Of a stretch of DNA of 64,000 bases, positions 23,643-31,638 are shown piece by piece. Position 1 is the first letter of the stretch. Each line of letters begins with the position of its first letter. A program made the position numbers and the translations under genes. Location of the stretch: NCBI RefSeq assembly GCF_026341815.1, contig NZ_JAPENX010000001.1:248001-312000 (forward strand), read 5' to 3'. This DNA is from Streptomyces sp. NBC_00572. GTDB lineage: Bacteria > Actinomycetota > Actinomycetes > Streptomycetales > Streptomycetaceae. The notes beneath the pieces are model-generated. The model was not told the DNA's origin. It saw only the letters and a list, made by a program, of their open reading frames with translations, and did not search any database.

Positions 23643-24644
23643 TCAGCCCGTCGGGCGAGCCCGGGTCAGGGACAACAGGTCGCGGGCCGGGCCCGTCGGA
23701 CGGTGGCCGGTGGGCCAGACGGCCCGGAGGTCGCGGCGCAGCCGGACCCCCTGGACGGGGATCTCGACCAGCCGACGGGAGGCGAGCTCCTCGGCGATCG
23801 CCAGTTCGCTGAGGACGGCCGGGCCCGCCCCGCTCACCGCGGCGGCCTTCACCGCGGTGGTGGAGGCGAGTTCGAGGAGCGGCTGCGCGAGGCCTCCGTG
23901 GCCGGAGAGCGCCGCGTCCAGGACCTGACGGGTGCCGGAGCCGCGTTCCCGCAGGACCAGCGGAGTCGCCGCCAGCTCCGCCGGGTCCAGCGGGCTTCGG
24001 CGGCGGGCCCAAGGGTGCGAGGGTGCGGCGACGATCGCGAGCCGGTCGTGCGCGACGACGACCCCGTCGAGGCCGTCCGGCACGGCGAGCCCCTCCACGA
24101 AGCCGATGTCCGCCTCGTTCGCGAGGAGTCGTTCCGCGACCACCGCCGAGTTCCCGGCCTGCAGCGACACGGCCGTGTCGGGGCGCTCGGCGCGCAGCGC
24201 GATCAGCCAGCCCGGCAGCAGGTACTCGGCGATCGTCATCGACGCCGCCACCCGCAGTCGGGAGTCCCGCCGCCCGCGCAGCGCCTGGGCACCGGCGTCG
24301 AAGGCCTCGGCCGCCTCCACGATCCGGCGCGCCCAGTCGGTGACGAGCGCTCCGGCGTCGGTGAGCCGTGAGCCGCGCGGCGAACGGTCGACCAGGGCCA
24401 CGCCGAGCTGCCGCTCCATCGAACGGATGCGGCTGCTGGCGGCGGGCTGGGTGATGCCGACCTCGCGGGCGGCGGCGCCGAGGCTCCCGTGCCGGGCGAC
24501 GGCGAGGAGCAGTTCGAGCGCGCCGAGGTCCGGGACCCGGTGGTGGAGCTGGGCCCTGACCTCGGCGCCGTACGCCTCGGCCCGGCGCCCGCCCGTGGGC
24601 TGCTCCCCGTACTGATCCCCGTGCCGCTCCCCGTTGCTGCTCAT
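23643..24644 (-). CDS. LysR family regulator
   Basis: A 333-residue LysR-type transcriptional regulator. About 35 extra N-terminal residues (charged, Gly-rich) precede the winged HTH, LLLAVARHGSLGAAAREVG and TQPAASSRIRSMERQLG. The periplasmic-binding-like effector domain follows (LRVAASMTIAEYLLPGWLIA, ADIGFVEG, VLRERGSGTRQVLDAAL), close to CysB/CysL-type regulators. Divergent from the TDT transporter 70 bp away, its obvious target. ATG 24642-24644 has no ribosome site but follows TAAGCT by 6 nt, so it is probably leaderless. Confidence 0.9.
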   Translation of the reverse strand: MSSNGERHGDQYGEQPTGGRRAEAYGAEVRAQLHHRVPDLGALELLLAVARHGSLGAAAREVGITQPAASSRIRSMERQLGVALVDRSPRGSRLTDAGALVTDWARRIVEAAEAFDAGAQALRGRRDSRLRVAASMTIAEYLLPGWLIALRAERPDTAVSLQAGNSAVVAERLLANEADIGFVEGLAVPDGLDGVVVAHDRLAIVAAPSHPWARRRSPLDPAELAATPLVLRERGSGTRQVLDAALSGHGGLAQPLLELASTTAVKAAAVSGAGPAVLSELAIAEELASRRLVEIPVQGVRLRRDLRAVWPTGHRPTGPARDLLSLTRARPTG

Positions 24645-24650
24645 AAAGCC

Positions 24651-24666
24651 AGCTTATGACGTCATA
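24651..24666. promoter_or_regulatory. LysR operator and -10 element
   Basis: TATGACGTCATA (24655-24666) is a perfect 12-bp palindrome. It overlaps the minus-strand -10 element TAAGCT (24651-24656) of the LysR gene. A LysR protein bound here could repress itself and act on the divergent transporter gene. Confidence 0.5.
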
Positions 24667-24714
24667 GCCGCAAGATCCCTGGTGGGGGCAGAGGAATCGG
24701 ACGACGGTGGAGCC

Positions 24715-25887
24715 ATGGCAAGCCTCGCACCTCCCCTTCCGGCCCTCCGCGCCACCACCCCCGGCGCCCGGCCGACGGCCTCCCCGGCCCGTTCCGTCCG
24801 TCACCTCGGACCCAACTGGTACGCCTCCGTGATGGGTACCGCCATCGTGGCCAACGCGGGCGCCGCGCTCCCCCTGGACCTTCCCGGTCTCCGTACCGCC
24901 TGCGCCGCGGTCTGGGCCCTGTCCCTCGCGATGCTGCTCGTCCTGGTCACCGCACGCACGGCGCACTGGATCCACCACCGCGACCAGGCCCGCGCCCACC
25001 TCCTGGACCCCGCCATGGCGCCGTTCTACGGCTGCCTCTCGATGGCGCTGCTCGCGGTCGGCGGCGGGGCGATGATCGTCGGCAGGGACTGGATCGGGCT
25101 CCCGGCGGCCGTGGCGCTCGACACCGTCCTGTTCACCGCCGGAACCGTGATCGGCCTGGCGGCCGCGGTGGGCATCCCGTACCTCATGGTCGTGCACCAC
25201 CGGATCGAGAACGCGTCCCCCGTGTGGCTGCTGCCGGTCGTCGCCCCCATGGTCTCCGCCGCCCTCGGCCCGCTGCTCGTGCCCCATCTGCCCGCCGGTC
25301 AGGCGCAGGAGACCCTGCTCCTCGCCTGCTGGGCGATGTTCGGCGTCAGCCTCCTCGCCACCCTGGTCATGCTGCCGCTGGTCTTCGGCCGGCTCGTCAC
25401 CGGCGGCCCGCTGCCCCTCGCGCTCACCCCCACCCTCTTCCTCGTCCTCGGCCCGCTCGGCCAGTCGACGACCGCCGCGAACAAGTTCGCCGATGTGGCC
25501 CCGGGCGTGCTCCCCGCCCCGTACGCCCACGGCTTCGCCTCCTTCGCCGTCCTCTACGGCGTGCCCGTCATGGGCTTCGCGCTGCTCTGGCTGGCACTCG
25601 CCGGGGCGATGGTGCTGCGGGCGCGCCGCCAGGGCATGGGCTTCGCGATGACCTTCTGGGCCTTCACCTTCCCGGTCGGCACGTGCGTGACCGGCGCCGA
25701 GGGGCTCGCCCAGCACACCGGCCTCGCCGCCTTCCGGTGGCTCGCGATCGGTCTGTACGTGATCCTCGTCGCGGCCTGGCTGGTCGCCGGGACACACACC
25801 GTGCGCGGCCTGGTCAGCGGTGCGCTGCTCGCAGGGCCCGCGCCAGCGCCCGCGGCGCCTCCGCGAGCGACGGCCCGTACCAGGTGA
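24715..25887 (+). CDS. TDT family transporter (TehA/Mae1-like)
   Basis: A 390-residue inner-membrane protein with about ten helices, of the tellurite-resistance/dicarboxylate transporter family. The first loop PNWYASVMGTAIVANAGAAL and the central LGPLGQSTTAANKFADVAP are family hallmarks; members move C4-dicarboxylates, sulfite or act as anion channels. Start ATG 24715 after GGTGGAG. The CysL-like LysR neighbour makes sulfite or a dicarboxylate plausible; not decidable from sequence. Its 3' end overlaps the convergent BtuF-like gene by 74 bp. Confidence 0.82.
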   Translation: MASLAPPLPALRATTPGARPTASPARSVRHLGPNWYASVMGTAIVANAGAALPLDLPGLRTACAAVWALSLAMLLVLVTARTAHWIHHRDQARAHLLDPAMAPFYGCLSMALLAVGGGAMIVGRDWIGLPAAVALDTVLFTAGTVIGLAAAVGIPYLMVVHHRIENASPVWLLPVVAPMVSAALGPLLVPHLPAGQAQETLLLACWAMFGVSLLATLVMLPLVFGRLVTGGPLPLALTPTLFLVLGPLGQSTTAANKFADVAPGVLPAPYAHGFASFAVLYGVPVMGFALLWLALAGAMVLRARRQGMGFAMTFWAFTFPVGTCVTGAEGLAQHTGLAAFRWLAIGLYVILVAAWLVAGTHTVRGLVSGALLAGPAPAPAAPPRATARTR

Positions 25888-26554
25888 GGTGACGACCGTC
25901 GACGAGCGCGGCGGCGGTCCCGGGAAACGCCTCGGGACCGTCGTCGCGCGTGAAGCGGTACGGCTCGTCGGGCAGGACGACCAGGTCGGGCGCGGCGGCG
26001 CGGAGCTCGTCGAGCGGAAGGCGCGGGTAGCGCTCCGGGTGATCGGCGTACAGATTGCGGACCCCGAGGCGGGCGAGCAGGTCACCGGCGAAGGTGTCGC
26101 GGCCGAGGACCATCCAGGGGCGGCGCCAGATCGGCACGACGGCGGTGTACGTCCCCTCCGGGGTCACCGCCGCCCACGCGGCTTCGGCCTCGTCGAGCCA
26201 GCGGGGCCGCCGGGGCCCGCCGCAGGCGGCGAGGACCCGCTCCAGCTCGCGCAGGCCCTCGTCGAGGGTACGGATCTCGGTGACCAGGACGTCGATCCCG
26301 GCGGCCCGCAGCTCGGCGAGGTCGGGGGCACGGTTCTCCTCCTCGTTGGCGAGGACGAGGTCGGGACGGAGGGCGACGATCGCGCGGACGTCCGGGTTCT
26401 TGGTGCCGCCGACGCGTACGACATCGAGGTCGGCGGGGTGGGCGCACCAGTCCGTGGCGCCGACGAGTACGCCGGGCGCGGTGACGGCGACGGCCTCGGT
26501 CAGGGACGGCACGAGGGAGACGATTCTCCTCACCGTCCCGCGACCCGCGCTCAT
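25814..26554 (-). CDS. Helical-backbone metal receptor (BtuF-like) without signal peptide
   Basis: A 246-residue class III periplasmic-binding-fold protein similar to BtuF-type receptors: RRIVSLVPSLTEAV opening, the DWCAHPADLDVVRVGGTKNPD segment, a long backbone helix (DLAELRAAGIDVLVTEI), and LDELRAAAPDLVVLPDEPYR. It has no signal peptide or lipobox, so it appears cytosolic. A cobalamin- or metal-binding role is therefore uncertain. The ATG overlaps the stop of the XRE-cupin gene (ATGA), so the pair is coupled. Its 3' end lies antisense within the TDT gene. Confidence 0.75.
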   Translation of the reverse strand: MSAGRGTVRRIVSLVPSLTEAVAVTAPGVLVGATDWCAHPADLDVVRVGGTKNPDVRAIVALRPDLVLANEEENRAPDLAELRAAGIDVLVTEIRTLDEGLRELERVLAACGGPRRPRWLDEAEAAWAAVTPEGTYTAVVPIWRRPWMVLGRDTFAGDLLARLGVRNLYADHPERYPRLPLDELRAAAPDLVVLPDEPYRFTRDDGPEAFPGTAAALVDGRHLTWYGPSLAEAPRALARALRAAHR

Positions 26555-27102
26555 TCCTCTTCGGCCTCGACGTGCTCGGCGACGGCGACGACGAGCAGCC
26601 GGGTGCCCGCCTCGGTGGCCCGCCAGCGGTGCCGTACCCCGCCGGAGAGATAGAGGGTGTCGCCCCGGCCGAGCCGGTACGCGCGGCCCTCGGCCTCGAC
26701 CTCGGCGGCGCCGTCGGCCACGTACAGCAGCTCGTCGTTGCGGTGCTGGAACTCGCGTCCGGCGTCCTGCTCGCCGGTGAACTCCAGGGCGTGCAGCTGG
26801 TGGCGGCCGCGGACGATCGCCCGGACGCCCGGGGGCAGCGCCGGGGACAGCTCCTCGGCCCGTACGACGTCGACGGTACGCGAGGCCTCGGCGGCGGCGA
26901 GGAGTTCGCCGGCGGTGGTCTCCAGAGCCTTGGCGACGAGTTCCAGGGAGCGGTGACTGGGTCTGGCGCGGTCGTTCTCGACCTGGCTCAGGAAGGGCAC
27001 GGAGAGACCGCTGCGGGAGGAGACGACGGCCAGGGTGAGCTGGAGCGCTCTGCGTCGCCTCTTGACGGCCGCGCCCACGCGGGGTGATTCCTTCTCATCC
27101 AT
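26551..27102 (-). CDS. XRE-family regulator with cupin domain
   Basis: A 183-residue transcription factor. The N-terminal XRE helix-turn-helix (about 15-65: LTLAVVSSRSGLSVPFLSQVENDRARPS in part) is joined to a C-terminal cupin_2 sensor (about 105-178: FQHRNDELLYVADGAAEVEA, YRLGRGDTLYLSGGVRHRW). The histidines RHR and HRN could hold a metal. The ATG at 27102 follows GGAGGGAG. Coupled to the BtuF-like gene; likely regulates this two-gene operon and perhaps others. Ligand unknown. Confidence 0.88.
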   Translation of the reverse strand: MDEKESPRVGAAVKRRRRALQLTLAVVSSRSGLSVPFLSQVENDRARPSHRSLELVAKALETTAGELLAAAEASRTVDVVRAEELSPALPPGVRAIVRGRHQLHALEFTGEQDAGREFQHRNDELLYVADGAAEVEAEGRAYRLGRGDTLYLSGGVRHRWRATEAGTRLLVVAVAEHVEAEEE

Positions 27103-27192
27103 GTCGGCTCCCTCCCTCGTGCCTCGTGCGTACCCGTACCGGGCGGTTACCTGAACCTTACGCAGCTTTGGGGCGGGGTTTCGCGTCGTGAC

Positions 27193-27236
27193 GAAAAGGG
27201 GTGGCCGCCGAACACGTTCGGCGACCACCCCTTTTC
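27193..27236 (-). terminator. Strong terminator after the glycine betaine operon
   Basis: GAAAAGGGGTGG (27193-27204) pairs with CCACCCCTTTTC (27225-27236). An inner stem CGCCGAA/TTCGGCG (27206-27212/27217-27223) makes a 19-bp near-continuous hairpin. It has T residues on either strand, so it could stop transcription both ways. It lies about 40 nt past the betaine permease stop codon. Confidence 0.85.
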
Positions 27237-27277
27237 GGACAGGAGCCGCTCACCGGTCTCCGTCCGTCGTCGTGCGG

Positions 27278-29089
27278 CTACTGCGGGGCGAGCTTCTCCG
27301 CGAGGCCGGGGTTGCCGTCCAGCCAGGTGCGGACGGCCTGCTGCTCCTTGCCCTTACCGGTCTCCTGGATGACGGCTTCGAGGTCCGTGAGCTGCTTCTC
27401 GGTCAGCGAGAAGTTCTTCAGCCAGGCGCCGACCTCGGGGTTCTCGGCGGCGAACCCCTTACGGGCCAGGGTGTGGACCCCGTCGCCCTTGCCCCAGGAG
27501 CCCTTGGGGTCGGCGAGCTTCTTCAGGTCGTGGGCGGAGTAGGCCCAGTGCGGCGACCAGAGGGTGACGACGACCGGTTCCTTGCGCTCGTACGCCCGCT
27601 TCAGCTCGGCGAGCATGCCGGGCGTGGAGCCGTCGACGACCTTGTACTCGCCCTCCAGGCCGTACTCCTTGAGGACCTTGTCCTTGAGGATGCCCATCAT
27701 TCCGGCGCTGGGCTCGATGCCGATGATCCGGCCCTTGAACTGTCCGGCCTTGCCCTTGAGGTCGTCGAGGGAGTCGACGCCCTTCACGTACGAGGGGACG
27801 GAGAGCTCCAGGGAGGTGGGGCCGTACCAGGAACCGAGGTCCTCCAGCTTGTTCTTGTACTTCTCCCAGTACTGGGCGTGGGTGACGGGGAGCCAGGAGT
27901 CCGTCTGGAAGTCGAGCTGGCCGCCGGCCAGGCCCGTGTAGAGGGCGCCGGCCTCCAGCTGCTTGGTGTCGACCTCGTACCCCCGGCGCTCCAGGAGTTC
28001 CTTCCAGAGGTACGTGGAGGCGATGCCCTCGTCCCAGGGGATGTAGCCGATGCTGATCTTCTTGCCGTGACCGCCGTTCGGGCCCGATGCGGTGGTGGAG
28101 CTCGCGCCGCCGGAGCCGAGGAAGCCGGTGCCGCCGGCGACCAGGGCGAGGACGACGACACCGACGAGGGCGGTGACGGGCTGCGGGCGGTGCGCCCAGA
28201 TCTTCGCCCCGGGCCGCTTCGCGCTCAGCGCGGCGCGGGCCTTGGCGGCGGCGCGGCGGCCCAGCGGGGAGACCTGGCGGCCGAGGGCGCCGGTCATCCG
28301 GTCCAGGTACATGGCGAGGACGACGATGGAGACGCCGGCCTCGAAGCCGAGGCCGATGTCGACGTTGCCGATGGCGCGGTAGACGGCGCCGCCGAGCCCG
28401 CCGCCGCCGACCATGCCGGCGATGACGACCATGGACAGGCCGAGCATGATGACCTGGTTGACACCGGCCATGATCGTCGGCAGGGCGAGCGGCAGCTGCA
28501 CGCGCAGCAGGGTGTTGCGCGGGGTGGTGCCGAACGCCTCGGCGGCCTCGACGAGTTCGCCGTCGACCTGCCGGATGCCCAGCTCGGTCATCCGGACGCC
28601 CGGAGGCAGCGCGAAGACGATGGTGGCGATGATGCCGGGGACGACGCCGACGCCGAAGAAGATGATGCCGGGGATGAGGTAGACCATCGCCGGCATGGTC
28701 TGCATGAAGTCGAGCACCGGCCGCAGCACGGCGCTGACGGTCTTGGACCGGGCCGCCCAGATGCCGAGCGGTACGGCGATCACGAGGGTCACCAGGGTGG
28801 CGACGAGGACGAGCGAGAGCGTCGCCATGGCCTCGTCCCACAGCTGGACCGAGTCGACGAGCGCGAAACCGGCGAAGGCGAGGACACCGGCGGCGAGCCC
28901 GCGCAGCCACCAGGCAACGACGGCGAGGATGCCGGCGAAGAGCAGCGGCTGGGGCGCGGACAGGACGGCGTCGATGCCGTCGTAGAGACCGGTGACACCG
29001 GTGCTGATGGCGTCGAACAGCCAGGAGAACCGGGCCTGGAGCCAGTCGACGGAGCTGTCGACCCACTCGCCGAGGGGGAGCCTAGGCAC
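27278..29089 (-). CDS. Glycine betaine/proline ABC permease fused to its binding domain
   Basis: A 603-residue osmoprotectant importer subunit. The N-terminal half is the permease with about seven helices and the EAA loop (GELVEAAEAFGTTPRNTLLRV). A further transmembrane anchor (VTALVGVVVLALVAGG) joins a C-terminal OpuAC-type domain (about 315-603: ISIGYIPWDEGIASTYLWKE, SWLPVTHAQYWEKY, VVVTLWSPHWAY). Its aromatic residues form the betaine cage. Fusion of permease and receptor is known for OpuA systems. GTG start 29087-29089 overlaps the ATPase gene by 8 bp. Confidence 0.92.
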   Translation of the reverse strand: MPRLPLGEWVDSSVDWLQARFSWLFDAISTGVTGLYDGIDAVLSAPQPLLFAGILAVVAWWLRGLAAGVLAFAGFALVDSVQLWDEAMATLSLVLVATLVTLVIAVPLGIWAARSKTVSAVLRPVLDFMQTMPAMVYLIPGIIFFGVGVVPGIIATIVFALPPGVRMTELGIRQVDGELVEAAEAFGTTPRNTLLRVQLPLALPTIMAGVNQVIMLGLSMVVIAGMVGGGGLGGAVYRAIGNVDIGLGFEAGVSIVVLAMYLDRMTGALGRQVSPLGRRAAAKARAALSAKRPGAKIWAHRPQPVTALVGVVVLALVAGGTGFLGSGGASSTTASGPNGGHGKKISIGYIPWDEGIASTYLWKELLERRGYEVDTKQLEAGALYTGLAGGQLDFQTDSWLPVTHAQYWEKYKNKLEDLGSWYGPTSLELSVPSYVKGVDSLDDLKGKAGQFKGRIIGIEPSAGMMGILKDKVLKEYGLEGEYKVVDGSTPGMLAELKRAYERKEPVVVTLWSPHWAYSAHDLKKLADPKGSWGKGDGVHTLARKGFAAENPEVGAWLKNFSLTEKQLTDLEAVIQETGKGKEQQAVRTWLDGNPGLAEKLAPQ

Positions 29090-30188
29090 GGGCGGTCACC
29101 TCCTTCTCGTCCTTGGCGACCCGCACGGTCTCGGGGTCCTTCGCGTCGTCGGCGCTCCTCGCGCCGAGCCCGCCCATGACGGCGAGCAGTCGTTCCGTCG
29201 GTACGACTCCGAGGACGGCGCCGTCGGAGTCCTCGACGGTCACGGGGTGCGGGGCGCGGGCGGCGACGGCGCACAGGTCGGCGACGAGCGTGTCGGGCCC
29301 GACGGCCTGGCAGGCGCAGTCGGCGGGGCAGTCGGCCGGGGTGGCGCCGCCCGTCATGACGGCGGAGGCGGTGAGCACCCGGGAGCGGTCGACGTCCTGG
29401 ATGAAGGAGGCGACGTAGTCGTCGGCGGGGCGGACCAGGATGTCCTCGGCGGTGCCGAGCTGGACGATCCGGCCGTCGCGCATCACGGCGATCCGGTCGC
29501 CGAGGCGCATGGCCTCGTTGAGGTCGTGGGTGATGAAGACGATGGTCTTCTTCAGCCGCTGCTGGAGGACGAGGAGCTGGTCCTGCATGTCGCGGCGGAT
29601 GAGCGGGTCGAGCGCGCTGAAGGACTCGTCCATGAGGAGCAGGTCGGCGTCGGTGGCGAGCGCGCGGGCCAGGCCGACGCGCTGCTGCATGCCGCCGGAG
29701 AGCTCGTCGGGCCAGGACTTCTCCCAGCCGGCGAGGCCGCACAGTTCGAGGGCCTCGGTGGCCCGGGTCTCGCGCTCGGCGCGCGGGACGCCCTGGACCT
29801 CCAGACCGTAGGCGGCGTTCTCCAGAACGTTTCGGTGCGGGAACAGCGCGAAGTGCTGGAAGACCATGCTGATCTTGGTGGAGCGGACGGCGCGCATCTC
29901 GCGGGGGGAGAGCGCGGTGAGGTCACGTCCGTCGAAGAGGACCCGGCCGGCGGTGGGTTCGAGCAGGCCGTTGAGCATGCGGAGAAGGGTGGACTTGCCG
30001 GATCCGGAAAGCCCCATCACGACGAAGATCTGGCCGGGTTCGACGGTGAAACCGGCGTCCACGACGGCTGCTGTCGTCCCCTCGGCGCGCAGCTCCTCGC
30101 GGTCGGCGCCGGCGGCGAGCCTGCGGACGGCTTCGTCGGGTCGTCTTCCGAACACCTTGTACAGGTGGTCGGCCTGGAGCCTGGACAC
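29082..30188 (-). CDS. Glycine betaine/proline ABC ATPase with CBS-like tail
   Basis: The ATP-hydrolysing subunit (368 aa) of the OpuA/ProU-type importer. Walker A is GLSGSGKST, the Q-loop is VFQHFALFPHRNVLENAAYG, the signature is LSGGMQQRVGLARALA and Walker B is LLLMDESFSALDP. A CBS-like C-terminal region (about 275-350) follows and carries an unusual cysteine cluster, ADCPADCACQ, with another Cys nearby. GTG start 30186-30188, five nt after GAGG. First gene of the operon; transport is likely osmotically induced. Confidence 0.92.
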   Translation of the reverse strand: MSRLQADHLYKVFGRRPDEAVRRLAAGADREELRAEGTTAAVVDAGFTVEPGQIFVVMGLSGSGKSTLLRMLNGLLEPTAGRVLFDGRDLTALSPREMRAVRSTKISMVFQHFALFPHRNVLENAAYGLEVQGVPRAERETRATEALELCGLAGWEKSWPDELSGGMQQRVGLARALATDADLLLMDESFSALDPLIRRDMQDQLLVLQQRLKKTIVFITHDLNEAMRLGDRIAVMRDGRIVQLGTAEDILVRPADDYVASFIQDVDRSRVLTASAVMTGGATPADCPADCACQAVGPDTLVADLCAVAARAPHPVTVEDSDGAVLGVVPTERLLAVMGGLGARSADDAKDPETVRVAKDEKEVTARA

Positions 30189-30279
30189 ATAAACCTCACG
30201 GGTAGCGACGAGAACGGCCCCCGCCACCCCCGCGTGGTCGGGCCGTGGAGCGGGCGGGATCTGCCCGCGGGCCCGTCGC

Positions 30280-30309
30280 GTACGGGGATCCTTTTGTTGA
30301 ATCCCGTAC
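30280..30309. promoter_or_regulatory. Inverted repeat upstream of the betaine operon
   Basis: GTACGGGGAT (30280-30289) and AATCCCGTAC (30300-30309) form near-perfect arms around a T-rich centre, about 90 bp before the ATPase start. It may be an operator or leader hairpin. Confidence 0.45.
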
Positions 30310-30361
30310 CGGGTTCCGCTCCGGGCTCGCGCCTGCCCGGCTTCACAGCGTGCAAACGCAA

Positions 30362-30379
30362 ACGTGACGGGGGTCACGT
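30362..30379. promoter_or_regulatory. Crp/FNR-type palindrome
   Basis: ACGTGAC and GTCACGT are perfect 7-bp arms around GGGG. The core GTGA-N6-TCAC matches the general Crp/FNR operator and fits the GTG-N6-GNCAC form described for Streptomyces Crp. It lies in the divergent spacer between the betaine operon and the exonuclease gene. Confidence 0.5.
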
Positions 30380-30404
30380 ACGGGGGTGGGGCTTCCGCCG
30401 CCCC

Positions 30405-30492
30405 GGGTGGTCGCGGGGCGGGGCCCGGGTGGTCGCGGGGCAGAGCCCAGGGGTTCGCGGGGCGGAGCCTGCGTGGTCTCGGGGGCGGGCCT
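30405..30492. repeat. 22-bp tandem repeat array
   Basis: Four contiguous 22-bp units start at 30405, 30427, 30449 and 30471, roughly GGGTGGTCGCGGGGCGGGGC plus two pyrimidines; the first two differ at two positions. They occupy the spacer between the Crp-like palindrome and the exonuclease promoter. The rest of this 357-bp spacer holds no gene. Confidence 0.88.
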
Positions 30493-30532
30493 GCGCCCCG
30501 GTTCGAAAGCGCCCCGGGAGCGACCCGAGCCC

Positions 30533-30538
30533 TAAAAT
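30533..30538 (+). promoter_or_regulatory. -10 element for a leaderless exonuclease mRNA
   Basis: TAAAAT, conspicuous in GC-rich surroundings, ends 7 nt before the GTG at 30546. Confidence 0.5.
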
Positions 30539-30545
30539 CAGGGGG

Positions 30546-31466
30546 GTGACTCGACGCCTGATGCTCCTCGACACCGCCAGCCTCTACTTCCGCGCCTACT
30601 TCGGCGTGCCGGACTCCGTCCGGGCCCCCGACGGCTCACCCGTGAACGCCGTGCGCGGGCTGCTCGACTTCATCACCCGGCTCGTACAGGACCACCACCC
30701 CGACGATCTCGTGGCCTGCTGGGACAACGACTGGCGGCCGCAGTGGCGGGTGGACCTGATCCCCTCGTACAAGGCGCACCGGGTGGCCGTGGAGACGGAG
30801 ACCGGCCCGGACGAGGAGGAGATCCCGGACACGCTCTCCCCGCAGGTGCCGGTGATCGAGGAGGTCCTGGCCGCGCTCGGCATCGCCCGGATCGGCGCGG
30901 CGGGCTACGAGGCGGACGACGTGATCGGGACGCTCGCGGGACACGCTTCGGGGCCCGTGGACATCGTCACGGGCGACCGGGACCTGTTCCAGCTGGTGGA
31001 CGACGCGCGGGGCGTACGCGTGCTGTACCCGCGCAAGGGCGTCGGCGACTGCGACCTCGTGGACGCGGAGCTGATCCAGTCCAAGTACGGCGTGCGCCCC
31101 GACCAGTACGCGGACTTCGCGGCGCTGCGCGGGGACGCCAGCGACGGCCTCCCCGGGGTGAAGGGCATCGGCGAGAAGACGGCCGCGCAGCTGATCACGG
31201 AGTACGGGGATCTGGCCGGAGTGCGGGCCGCGGCCGAGGACCGGACGTCGAAGCTGACGCCGGCCAAGCGGCGCGGGATCGTGGAGGCCGCCGCATACCT
31301 GGACGTGGCGCCGACGGTGGTGCGCGTCGCCGGGGACGTACCTCTGCCGGAGTTCGACGCGACCCTGCCGAAGGCCCCCCGCGACCCGGCGGCGCTCGAC
31401 GCCCTGGTGAAGCGCTGGGGTCTCGGCGGGGCGGTCGGCAGGCTGCTGCCGGTCCTGGAGCGCTGA
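30546..31466 (+). CDS. 5'-3' exonuclease (Pol I N-terminal/ExoIX-like FEN)
   Basis: A stand-alone structure-specific nuclease of 306 aa in the FEN family. N-terminal metal Asp in LMLLDTASLYFRAYFG; the acidic cluster GYEADDVIGTLAGHA and VTGDRDLFQLVDD; and the helix-3-turn-helix LRGDASDGLPGVKGIGEKTA for duplex binding. It acts in DNA repair or RNA primer removal. GTG 30546 is taken as start; ATG 30561 is a lesser option. It stands alone between the betaine operon and an iron-regulated gene. Confidence 0.9.
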   Translation: MTRRLMLLDTASLYFRAYFGVPDSVRAPDGSPVNAVRGLLDFITRLVQDHHPDDLVACWDNDWRPQWRVDLIPSYKAHRVAVETETGPDEEEIPDTLSPQVPVIEEVLAALGIARIGAAGYEADDVIGTLAGHASGPVDIVTGDRDLFQLVDDARGVRVLYPRKGVGDCDLVDAELIQSKYGVRPDQYADFAALRGDASDGLPGVKGIGEKTAAQLITEYGDLAGVRAAAEDRTSKLTPAKRRGIVEAAAYLDVAPTVVRVAGDVPLPEFDATLPKAPRDPAALDALVKRWGLGGAVGRLLPVLER

Positions 31467-31594
31467 CGGGAACACCGGCGAGACGGCGATGGAGCCGGAA
31501 AGCCGACGGGAGTGGCGACCGGAGCACCGGCGAAAAGCTGGCGGAGTCGTACCGGCGAGAACAGGCCACGCTGGGTCGACACGGCTTCGGGATG

Positions 31595-31613
31595 CTAGCT
31601 TAGGCATACCTAA
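31595..31613 (+). promoter_or_regulatory. Iron box (IdeR/DmdR-type operator)
   Basis: CTAGCTTAGGCATACCTAA matches 15 of 19 positions of the actinobacterial IdeR/DmdR consensus and contains the inverted TTAGG/CCTAA pair. It lies 26 bp before the start of a siderophore-interacting protein, so repression by iron-loaded DmdR is expected. Confidence 0.8.
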
Positions 31614-31638
31614 GTACGTCGAGTCAGGAGAGCCCCTC

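Noticed and set aside
27188..29179. A 663-codon rightward open frame antisense to the betaine operon
   Set aside because: It is a mirror of high third-position GC in the real genes; the residues are Gly/Asp/Glu-rich with no motifs, while the minus strand encodes clear ABC transporter domains.
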